Below are positions 6,044 to 13,876 of a stretch of 19,419 nt of DNA, piece after piece. Positions within the stretch are counted from its first letter, which is position 1; every line of letters starts with the position of its first letter. The notes under the pieces are model-generated. The model searched no databases. It saw only the letters and a list, made by a program, of their open reading frames with translations, and was not told where the DNA came from. The stretch comes from Bacteroidales bacterium (GTDB lineage: Bacteria > Bacteroidota > Bacteroidia > Bacteroidales > UBA932): positions 1-19,419 of the forward strand of contig JAHHQP010000038.1 of NCBI GenBank assembly GCA_020026355.1, written 5' to 3'. Position numbers and translations under genes: made by a program.

Positions 6044-8848
6044 ATGAACCTGCGTACCGGCCTTATACTTTTCCCTTTCCTGCTTTACTCCACGCTTGCA
6101 GCGGCACAATCTCCTGCACGTATCAGCGGAAAAGTCATCTCGGCAGAAACCGGCGGACCAGTAGATTTCGCGAACATCATCATCTACCCCTCTGAACTGT
6201 ACAGCATGTCCGATACGGACGGAAAATTCACTTTCGAGGAAGTTCCTTCCGGAAAGCTGACGGTCTCCTGCCAATTCTTCGGCATGGAGAAGAAGGACAC
6301 CACCTTCCTCGTCAGACCTGGCGAGAGACATTATCTGGAAATCAGGATGAAGACGACTTCGTTCCGACTGGAAAACGTCGTCATCACCGCCACTCAGAAC
6401 AAAGCCGGAGAAAGCACGGCATCCACCATCTCCAGACAGGCCATGGACCATATGCAGACCAGTTCCCTTTCCGACATCATGTCCCTGCTTCCTGGAGCGG
6501 CGGCCGGAAACCCGAACCTCACCTCCGCCCAGAACCTCACCTTGAGAACTCTGGACACAGGTTCCGGCAACCTGGCGATGAACAGCCTGGGTACTGCCGT
6601 CATCGTGGACGGAGCACCGATGTCGAACAACGCGAACATGCAGTTCCTCTCCGCGACACAATCCGGAAAGACCTCCGACAAAAGCGGGGGCACTTCGGCT
6701 GTTTCAGGCGTGGATGTCCGTTCCCTTTCCACCGACAACATAGAATCGGTGGAAGTGATCCGAGGCATTCCTTCCGTCGAATACGGAGACATGACCTCAG
6801 GTGCAGTGATCGTGAAATCCAAGGCCGGAAAATCGCCGTGGACCCTCCGTTTCAAGACCAACCCGAACATCTACCAGGCCTCCATCGCCAAAGGCTTCAG
6901 CCTGGGCAACAAAGCCGGAGACCTGAACATCTCCGGAGACTATGCCTACAACACCGCTTCCCTGACCGATGCCCTGTCCTTCTATCAGCGGGCTAATCTC
7001 AAGGCCCTCTGGAGCGTGATGTTCGCCGGCAACGCGTCTGAAAATACAAGTCTCTCCATTTCCTACGGCAGAGACCGTGAAAAGCTCAACCCGGACCGCC
7101 AGTCCGACAAGACCCAGAGCTATGCCGACGATATCGGCTTCCAGTTCAACACGAACGGTAGAGCCACCATCAACAAAGGATGGATGAAGAATGTCAACTG
7201 GCTGCTCTCCATGAGCTACAACGACAAGAAATCCCACTACGAATCCACAGCGACGAATGCCCTGAACCTCTATTCGACCGCCATGGAGAACGGCCTGATC
7301 TATACCAACATCGCCGGACAGACCATCGTGGACAAGAACGGGAATCCGATCACCACGACAGGACCGGATTCCGACATCAAAGGCACCATCCTTCCATACA
7401 GTTACTTCTATAAATATGACATCTATGGAAAAGAACTCAATGTCTTCGCGAAACTGAACGCAGACTTCGGCAAGACCTGGAAGAACTTCACGGAACGCCT
7501 TTTCATCGGAATGGACTTCAAGACCGACGGCAACCTCGGTCAAGGTGCCGTATATGACGACGAGACCCCGCCTTGGAGAAACGTTTCCAATGTATCCTCC
7601 GGCTACAGGAGACGTCCATACCGGGACATTCCCTTCGTCAACCAGCTTGGAATCTATGCTGAGAACCATATCACCTGGACCTTCTTCAGGAGAGATCTCA
7701 ATCTGACGGCCGGTCTCCGTTTCGACTGGATCAACGGCAAGACCGTCCTGGCACCGAGAATCAATGCCTCTCTGGATCTCATACCGGAGATCTTGACCCT
7801 CCGGGGCGGATGGGGCATCACAGCGAAAGCACCGACTGCCATCCACCTCTATCCGAACAAGGCTTATCAGGATATCATCAACTACAACGGCATGAGCGAG
7901 TCCATCCCGGAAAACGAACGGTTGCTCATCGCGACGACAAATGTCTATGATGCCACCAACCCGGATCTGGAAATCGCGAAGAACCGGAAAGCCGAAATCG
8001 GCCTGGACTTCCATTTCGCCAACCAGTACCGCATCGCTGTCACCGCCTATGACGAACTCATGAACAACGGTTACAACTTCGGTCTGGGCCTGGATTCCTT
8101 CATCTGGTTCGAGAACCACCAGTATCAGGTGGCGCAGAGAAATCCGGGCAGTCTGCCGACGCTGGAAGAAAAAGCCGTGCACCACCAGTTCTTCGAAGTC
8201 TACAAACCGAGAAACGACGTCAAAAGCCGGAACTCAGGCATCGAATACGAGATCGATCTGGGAAGGTTCGACGCGATCAGGACCTCTTTCTACATCAACG
8301 GAGCCTGGATGAAAAGTTCCACCACGAACAGGAACTATTCCTTCAGCACCTTGACCAGCAACGACTACGAACGCAACATCGGTGTCTACAATCCGGAGAA
8401 GAGGACCTCTTTCGTGGAAAAGGTAAACACCATGATCAAGGCGACCCACAACATCCCGCATATCGGTCTGGCCATCACGTTGACCGGACAGATCGACTGG
8501 ATGACCCGCTACTGGGATGAATACAAGAACGACGACATGTTCGTGAAATACATCTCCAGAAAGGACGGTCAGGTCCATGACTTCGACCCGGCCATGAAGG
8601 ACGATCCGGAATTCTCCTACCTGTTCCCGACCTTGAGCGACAACAGATTCATCGTCGAGCAGTATTTCCCGACCATCTTCTTCAACCTGAACGTAAGCAA
8701 GGAAATCGGCAAGAACTTCACCGCCTCCTTCTACGTGAACAACCTCTTCAACCAGAGACCGCTGTACAAGTTCAAGTCCTCCGGAAGAATGACCGAACTC
8801 GGAATTCCGATGTTCTTCGGTTTTGAATTCAAGGTGAAGATCAGATAA
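6044..8848 (+). CDS. TonB-dependent outer-membrane receptor with carboxypeptidase-like N-terminal domain
   Basis: The protein has 934 residues. A signal peptide (about 1-21, cleavage near LAAA|Q) is followed by a carboxypeptidase-regulatory-like beta domain (about residues 25-105, with ISGKVISAETGGPVDFANI and DTDGKFTFEEVPSG). A likely TonB-box region around VVITATQ and a plug domain (about 120-260, with ESVEVIRGIPSVEYGDMTSGAVIV) come next, then a 22-strand-type barrel ending in the usual alternating strand FGFEFKVKIR. It imports a substrate across the outer membrane using TonB-ExbB-ExbD energy. No SusD-like partner is adjacent, so this is not a standard glycan-uptake locus. The neighbouring lipoproteins and proteases suggest haem, another metal complex, or a peptide as cargo, which is inference. 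It is first in its apparent operon, behind a good promoter. Confidence 0.93.
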   Translation: MNLRTGLILFPFLLYSTLAAAQSPARISGKVISAETGGPVDFANIIIYPSELYSMSDTDGKFTFEEVPSGKLTVSCQFFGMEKKDTTFLVRPGERHYLEIRMKTTSFRLENVVITATQNKAGESTASTISRQAMDHMQTSSLSDIMSLLPGAAAGNPNLTSAQNLTLRTLDTGSGNLAMNSLGTAVIVDGAPMSNNANMQFLSATQSGKTSDKSGGTSAVSGVDVRSLSTDNIESVEVIRGIPSVEYGDMTSGAVIVKSKAGKSPWTLRFKTNPNIYQASIAKGFSLGNKAGDLNISGDYAYNTASLTDALSFYQRANLKALWSVMFAGNASENTSLSISYGRDREKLNPDRQSDKTQSYADDIGFQFNTNGRATINKGWMKNVNWLLSMSYNDKKSHYESTATNALNLYSTAMENGLIYTNIAGQTIVDKNGNPITTTGPDSDIKGTILPYSYFYKYDIYGKELNVFAKLNADFGKTWKNFTERLFIGMDFKTDGNLGQGAVYDDETPPWRNVSNVSSGYRRRPYRDIPFVNQLGIYAENHITWTFFRRDLNLTAGLRFDWINGKTVLAPRINASLDLIPEILTLRGGWGITAKAPTAIHLYPNKAYQDIINYNGMSESIPENERLLIATTNVYDATNPDLEIAKNRKAEIGLDFHFANQYRIAVTAYDELMNNGYNFGLGLDSFIWFENHQYQVAQRNPGSLPTLEEKAVHHQFFEVYKPRNDVKSRNSGIEYEIDLGRFDAIRTSFYINGAWMKSSTTNRNYSFSTLTSNDYERNIGVYNPEKRTSFVEKVNTMIKATHNIPHIGLAITLTGQIDWMTRYWDEYKNDDMFVKYISRKDGQVHDFDPAMKDDPEFSYLFPTLSDNRFIVEQYFPTIFFNLNVSKEIGKNFTASFYVNNLFNQRPLYKFKSSGRMTELGIPMFFGFEFKVKIR

Positions 8849-8883
8849 AAGACAAACATCATACATCATAAATTATCAGAACA

Positions 8884-10116
8884 ATGAAAAAAATCTTATC
8901 AATTTTCCTTGCTACGGCACTTGCAGCCCTGAGCCTTTCCTGCACGAAAGAATCAGAAGTCAGCGCCATCTCCGTATCTGTAAAGATCGACGATGCTGCC
9001 ATTGACCAAGCTATCATTCCTGAGAGCTACGAAGTCACCATCACCAATTTCTCGACTTCAGTAAGTGCGACGGCAACGACTGAAAACGGCATAGCCGCCT
9101 TCGACCATGTCGTTCCGGGCCTCTATAAAGTCACCGCTGCCGCCTCCGTTTCCGCAAACGGTTCTGCCTATACCATCAGCGGTGCCATGGAAGAGACACA
9201 GTTCCTCCAGAATGGAGATCAGATCGTCCTGGCAGTCAAGGCCGCAAAAGAATCAGCCCTGATCTTCAAAGAGATCTACTACTCCGGTGCCAAATCCGAT
9301 AAATTCTATATGAGGGATCAGTTCTACGAGATCTACAACAACAGTGACGTGACCGTCTATGCTGACGGCCTCTGCATCGCTGAAACGATTTTCGCCGAAT
9401 ATGATTTCTCCGTCATCTACGAGTATGTCGTTCCTGGCAAAGATGCGAAAGACTATATCTTCTCCCAGCTGATCTGGCAGATTCCTGGAGACGGCACCCA
9501 ATATCCGGTCAAACCAGGAGAATCCATCATCATCGCGCAATGGGCGACAGACCACACTACAGAAAAACATTCCGGCGGAGCTTCCGTAGTCAACCTTACC
9601 GGTGCTGAGTTCGAGGCCTTCTGCGGTGAGAAAGAAGCATTCGGCGGCATTGTCCTCACTGATGAAGCGGCCATCAACCTGAACATGGCTGTCAACGCCA
9701 TGGGACGTCAGCCGATGCAGTGGCTGACCTCTGTCGAAGGTTCCAGATATATTCTCTTCAAACCATCGACTCCGCTCAGACAGGATAATTTCTGCGTTCC
9801 GAGCAATGTTGAATCCACAACTTTAAAACAGGCTCATGAAGTGCTCATCACTGACGTGATCGATGCCGTACAGACCATCGCTGACGAAACCGTTCTCCAG
9901 CACCTCGGTCTTCCGGCATTCCTCGATGCAGGTGCCATCTGGTGTTCAAAGAGCTACTCCGGCGAAAGCATCAGCAGAAAGATCGCCAGAAAAGTGGACG
10001 GCAGAGTCATCTACCAGGACACCAACAACACGACCAATGACTTCGAAGTGAACCCTTCACCGGTCATTCGAAGAAACGGTGCAGGCGTTCCTGAATGGAA
10101 TACTTGGATCAAATAG
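8884..10116 (+). CDS. DUF4876-domain lipoprotein
   Basis: The protein has 410 residues. A lipoprotein signal peptide ends in LSLSC with Cys20 as the lipidated residue. The next residues, TKESE, resemble the charged surface-export signal of Bacteroidota lipoproteins, so it may face outward. Residues of about 25-115 look like a beta-sandwich (GIAAFDHVVPGLYKVTA). From about residue 128 the DUF4876 pattern is clear, with LIFKEIYYSGAKSDKFYMRDQ and FYEIYNNSDVTVYADGLCI. The biochemical function of DUF4876 is unknown to me. Its position directly after a TonB-dependent receptor (35-base gap) suggests that it works with the receptor as a surface binding or capping partner. The frame is intact and the start is clear. 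Confidence 0.87.
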   Translation: MKKILSIFLATALAALSLSCTKESEVSAISVSVKIDDAAIDQAIIPESYEVTITNFSTSVSATATTENGIAAFDHVVPGLYKVTAAASVSANGSAYTISGAMEETQFLQNGDQIVLAVKAAKESALIFKEIYYSGAKSDKFYMRDQFYEIYNNSDVTVYADGLCIAETIFAEYDFSVIYEYVVPGKDAKDYIFSQLIWQIPGDGTQYPVKPGESIIIAQWATDHTTEKHSGGASVVNLTGAEFEAFCGEKEAFGGIVLTDEAAINLNMAVNAMGRQPMQWLTSVEGSRYILFKPSTPLRQDNFCVPSNVESTTLKQAHEVLITDVIDAVQTIADETVLQHLGLPAFLDAGAIWCSKSYSGESISRKIARKVDGRVIYQDTNNTTNDFEVNPSPVIRRNGAGVPEWNTWIK

Positions 10117-10133
10117 TCAATCAGATTTCATAC

Positions 10134-11687
10134 ATGAAGAGATTTACCATGACCTTATCATTGCTTCTCTGCCTGGGCCAGCTCATGGCCCAGACAGAGG
10201 GCAATTCCATTACAACCAGACCGCTGACTCCGGCGGCAAAGGAAACCGGATTCAGAAACGCCCTCTGGTACAACAGTGTCAATCGTGCCGGATTAGCCTT
10301 CAAGCCCTTCCACCTCAGCAACGAACTATACCTGGACTACGACTGGGAAAACGGGAAATTCCGTCCACAGACGGTCGGAGAAACCCTGCACACGGTCAGC
10401 CTCAAGACCAGCGGAGCCGCCTTGGTCGGAAAATTCATGCTCATGGGCAACTTCTCTTTCATCAACCGCTTCGAGAAGAACGCCTGCTTCAATACCCTGC
10501 TGTATGAGGTAGCGGACGACATGCCTTACTTCATCCTGGATCCGAATCCCAGCGGTTGGGTAAAGCAGGAGTATGATCTTGGAGCCAGCCTCGTTTCTCC
10601 GGTGATTGCAGACCGGATCGCCTTCGGTCTCAAGCTCCATTATGAAACCAAGGTCGGAGCCAAGCAGAAAGATCCGAGAAGCGAAACCTACAAATACCAC
10701 GTCGAAGTCATCCCTTCATTGACCGTCCACTTGGGGAAAACCCATCTCTTAGGATTCCACGGACTCTTCGACAATGGTTTCGAACGTGGAGTTCCGACAC
10801 TCAACAACTACATGGTCGAGCAGAAAATCGCCTACAACAAAGGACTGGGGGAAGGAATGATCGGCAAAGTCGGCGGCAATGACGGTGTCAAGACCATTTT
10901 CTACAGAAGCATGCGGTACGGCGGAGGCCTGCAATACGGCTGGGGAAAGGAAGAAAGCTTTCTTCTGGACCTGAGCTACATCGGCAGGAGTGTGGACGGC
11001 TTCGAGCAGCCGACCCTTCCGAAACGACTCGGCTCCACCCGGAGCAACGATCTGCAGGCGGATCTTCAAGTGACCTTCGGCAAGCACAAGAGCAACAAAT
11101 TCACGCTGAACGCGCTCTACTCTTCCACCAAAGGACTCGAACATGTGCAGAAAATGAATACAGAATCCTTCAATCAGCATTGGGAAGTCATCAGCACCAA
11201 CAAGATGATGCTCATGAACCACCTCTCCGCCCGATTGACCTACGACCATCTCTTCGGTCATGACGAGGCCAGAGGCTGGGACTGGAAAACCGGAGGTTCA
11301 TTGACCTTCAGCAACCGCGACGACTGCTACCAGCTTCCTCGCTCGACCTTCAAGGCCATGTATCTTCTCACCGAGGCCAATGGAGGCAGACAATTCAAAT
11401 TCAAGACCTCCACTCTGCTGGTCGCACTCTCCCTGGGCTATCAGGCCACATTGGACGCCGGCTATTTCTTCGGCGGAAAGAACAGGGAAAGCATGCAGGT
11501 CAACTACTATATGCAGGAAAATGCCTACCTCAGCACTGATTTTCTGAAAACAGGAGGCAGAGTCTCATGGACCTGCCACAGAAAAAAGATCAATTGGGTG
11601 ATCGACCTCCGTGCAGATTGGGCGAAACCCCTCACCATTCAGGACAACAGGCTGCTGTGCAGCGCCTCAATAGGAATCATATTTTAA
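10134..11687 (+). CDS. DUF6850-type outer-membrane beta-barrel protein
   Basis: The protein has 517 residues from the ATG at 10134. A frame open from 10095 would overlap the previous gene and lacks a signal peptide at its start. The signal peptide is about residues 1-19 (LMA|Q). The rest is rich in alternating amphipathic strands with aromatic girdle residues and ends in SIGIIF, a C-terminal Phe typical of outer-membrane barrels. It matches the DUF6850 outer-membrane family as I recall it (opening with RNALWYNSVNRAGLAF). The role is unknown; a channel or an anchoring partner for the neighbouring lipoprotein and proteases is inference. The gap to the lipoprotein gene is 17 bases, and only one base separates its stop from the first protease gene, indicating tight co-expression. 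Confidence 0.8.
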   Translation: MKRFTMTLSLLLCLGQLMAQTEGNSITTRPLTPAAKETGFRNALWYNSVNRAGLAFKPFHLSNELYLDYDWENGKFRPQTVGETLHTVSLKTSGAALVGKFMLMGNFSFINRFEKNACFNTLLYEVADDMPYFILDPNPSGWVKQEYDLGASLVSPVIADRIAFGLKLHYETKVGAKQKDPRSETYKYHVEVIPSLTVHLGKTHLLGFHGLFDNGFERGVPTLNNYMVEQKIAYNKGLGEGMIGKVGGNDGVKTIFYRSMRYGGGLQYGWGKEESFLLDLSYIGRSVDGFEQPTLPKRLGSTRSNDLQADLQVTFGKHKSNKFTLNALYSSTKGLEHVQKMNTESFNQHWEVISTNKMMLMNHLSARLTYDHLFGHDEARGWDWKTGGSLTFSNRDDCYQLPRSTFKAMYLLTEANGGRQFKFKTSTLLVALSLGYQATLDAGYFFGGKNRESMQVNYYMQENAYLSTDFLKTGGRVSWTCHRKKINWVIDLRADWAKPLTIQDNRLLCSASIGIIF

Positions 11688-11688
11688 C

Positions 11689-13866
11689 ATGAAAAGAAAA
11701 ATAGCCGGCATCGCCGCGCTGGTCCTTGCGGTCTCCCCGCTCGCCGGCCAGCCCAGACACTCCTTCGCAATCATCACTGATTCAGAAAGTTTCAGACATT
11801 GCGGAAAAGAAATAGAGCATTACAGAGAGTCCATCATCCGTGATGGACTTGATGCGTTCATAGCCCCTGGAGACTGGAACACTCCAGAACAGGTCCGTGA
11901 CTCCCTGCGCCATTGGTACCGGACCCGCCAGCTGGAAGGGACCGTCTTCATCGGAGACATTCCGATCCCGATGATCCAGAAGGCCCAGCACCTGACCTCT
12001 GCCTTCAAGATGGACGAAGAACGCTTCCCCCGCAGAGAAGCCTCAGTTCCATCTGACCGGTTCTACGACGACTTCGATCTGGAATTCAGATTCGTCGGCC
12101 GGGACACGGCACAGGCCGACCTTTTCTACTACGATCTCTCCCCTTTCTCCCCGCAGTCCATCAGCTGCGACATCTATTCGGCCAGGATCAAGCCGTCCTC
12201 CATCCATCAGGACCGCTATGCCGAACTTGCGGCCTATCTGCGCAAACTGGTCCGGATCAAAGCCCAGGAAAACCTGCTGGATGAAATCTCCTCCCATACC
12301 GGTGACGGCTCCTTCTCCAACAGCCTGATCGCCTGGAAAGATGAAACCATCACTCTCGCAGAACAGTTCCCGGATGCCAGCAACGGAAAGAAAGAACCGA
12401 AATTCTTCCTCTATGCCATGCACCCGGACATCAAGGACCTCCTGCTCGAGGAAATCCGCCGTCCGGACCTCGATCTGATTCTCTTCCATGAACACGGGTT
12501 GACCGATCAGCAATATGTGACGGGACTTCCGGTAGCCATCGGTGCAGATGCCTGCTTCGAACTGGGCCGTTACCATGCGCGCAGCTACGTCCGCAACATG
12601 CTCCGCTTCGGCCACACGCTGGAAGAAGCCTACCGCAGCCTTCAGGAGCGTTACCCGGACCTGCGTCCGGAATGGTACACGGATGCCCTCGATCCGGCTA
12701 TGGTACAGAAAGATTCCTTGCTGGACAGCCGTACCGTCATCGGACTCGGCGAAATCCAGAAAACCGCTCCGAATGTGAAGATGGCCATCTTCGACGCTTG
12801 CTATAACGGTGATTTCCGAGAAGAAGACTGGATCGCCAACCGATATATCATGGCCGGTGGAGACTGTATCGTCACCATCGGTAACTCCGTGAATGTCCTG
12901 CAGGACAAGTCCTCCTCCGACCTGATGGGAATGCTGTCCGCAGGCTACCGCATAGGTCAATGGATGCAGCTGACCAACCTGCTCGAATCCCATATTTTCG
13001 GAGATCCTACCTTCCATTTCAAAAGTTCCTACTCCGAGGAAAAACCTGATTTCTACAATGAGGACTGCAGCTACTGGCTGGACCTCCTCCAGAAAAAGGA
13101 GAACTGCTATACGGGCTCTCTGGCCCTGCACCAGCTCTTCCGCCTCGACTACGAAGGACTGTCCTCGCTGCTGCTCGAGACCTACCGTACCTCGCCTTAC
13201 TACATGGAACGCCTGCAGTGCCTGCATCTGCTGGCCCACTACAATGACGGGAACTACCGCAGTCTCCTGAAAGAAGCGGCAGATGATCCGTACGAATTCA
13301 TCCGCAGGAAAGCCCTCTACTTCATGGGAAAGGACGGCTCTCCGGAACTGACGGAAGATCTCGCCGAAGCGTACCTGAGAGACTTCAACTCGAAACGTAT
13401 ATGCTTCAATATCGGCTTTGCAGCCGGCCATTTCCCAGAAGGAAGCTTCCACGAAGCCCTGAAGAAAGCCGTTGCCGAAAGCCCGATGGTCAGCGACAAG
13501 GCCGCCTTTCTGGAAAGCGTGGAAACCTACTGCACCAATCCCCTCTCCATGGCCGTTTCGACCGCCCGTATCCTGAATGATCCGGAAACGAGCACTTCTC
13601 GGAAAGACCTCTACCTGATGGGCATGCGCAACAATCCATACCCGTTCCTGGCAGAACGACTCATCGGCATCGTTCTGGATGAAGCCGAAGATACCGACTT
13701 CAGGACCGATGCCGCCCATGTACTGGGCTGGTTCGTCCGCTCCTATAACCGTACGGACATCATCCGTCAGCTTGGACTGACGCTGGAGCAAGCGGAAGAC
13801 CTGCCGGAAGCGCTGAAAGAAGAAATCATGAAAACCATCCGCTGTTTGGAAACCTATTGCAGATAA
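11689..13866 (+). CDS. Gingipain-like (C25-type) cysteine protease with HEAT-like C-terminus, copy 1
   Basis: The protein has 725 residues with a signal peptide (about 1-20). Residues 25-440 form a caspase/gingipain-type protease. SFAIITDSESF opens it, followed by LEGTVFIGDIPIPM and SDRFYDDFDLEF. The catalytic His is in FHEHG (His269), the catalytic Cys in FDACYNGDF (Cys371), and then come GNSVNVLQDK and FGDPTFHF. In gingipains the same His-Gly and ACxNGxF blocks carry the dyad, so the enzyme should be active. Residues of about 460-725 are helical repeats resembling HEAT repeats (for example DDPYEFIRRKALYFMG), perhaps holding the substrate. No type IX secretion C-terminal domain is evident, so it may stay in the periplasm. 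The nearest relative in the window is the next gene, showing tandem duplication. Confidence 0.82.
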   Translation: MKRKIAGIAALVLAVSPLAGQPRHSFAIITDSESFRHCGKEIEHYRESIIRDGLDAFIAPGDWNTPEQVRDSLRHWYRTRQLEGTVFIGDIPIPMIQKAQHLTSAFKMDEERFPRREASVPSDRFYDDFDLEFRFVGRDTAQADLFYYDLSPFSPQSISCDIYSARIKPSSIHQDRYAELAAYLRKLVRIKAQENLLDEISSHTGDGSFSNSLIAWKDETITLAEQFPDASNGKKEPKFFLYAMHPDIKDLLLEEIRRPDLDLILFHEHGLTDQQYVTGLPVAIGADACFELGRYHARSYVRNMLRFGHTLEEAYRSLQERYPDLRPEWYTDALDPAMVQKDSLLDSRTVIGLGEIQKTAPNVKMAIFDACYNGDFREEDWIANRYIMAGGDCIVTIGNSVNVLQDKSSSDLMGMLSAGYRIGQWMQLTNLLESHIFGDPTFHFKSSYSEEKPDFYNEDCSYWLDLLQKKENCYTGSLALHQLFRLDYEGLSSLLLETYRTSPYYMERLQCLHLLAHYNDGNYRSLLKEAADDPYEFIRRKALYFMGKDGSPELTEDLAEAYLRDFNSKRICFNIGFAAGHFPEGSFHEALKKAVAESPMVSDKAAFLESVETYCTNPLSMAVSTARILNDPETSTSRKDLYLMGMRNNPYPFLAERLIGIVLDEAEDTDFRTDAAHVLGWFVRSYNRTDIIRQLGLTLEQAEDLPEALKEEIMKTIRCLETYCR

Positions 13867-13876
13867 AAGGCAGAAA

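Noticed and set aside
6797..8185. Open frame of 462 codons on the minus strand
   Set aside because: It is antisense to the barrel of the TonB-dependent receptor and its translation resembles no family.
8849..8883. Possible internal promoter before the DUF4876 gene
   Set aside because: The 35-base gap has a CATCATACATCAT stretch but no TAnnTTTG box, so it was left as an intergenic spacer in the operon.
12043..13791. Open frame of 582 codons on the minus strand
   Set aside because: It lies antisense to protease copy 1, whose catalytic motifs, signal peptide and paralogue are clear. The antisense product has no recognisable motif and arises from codon bias.
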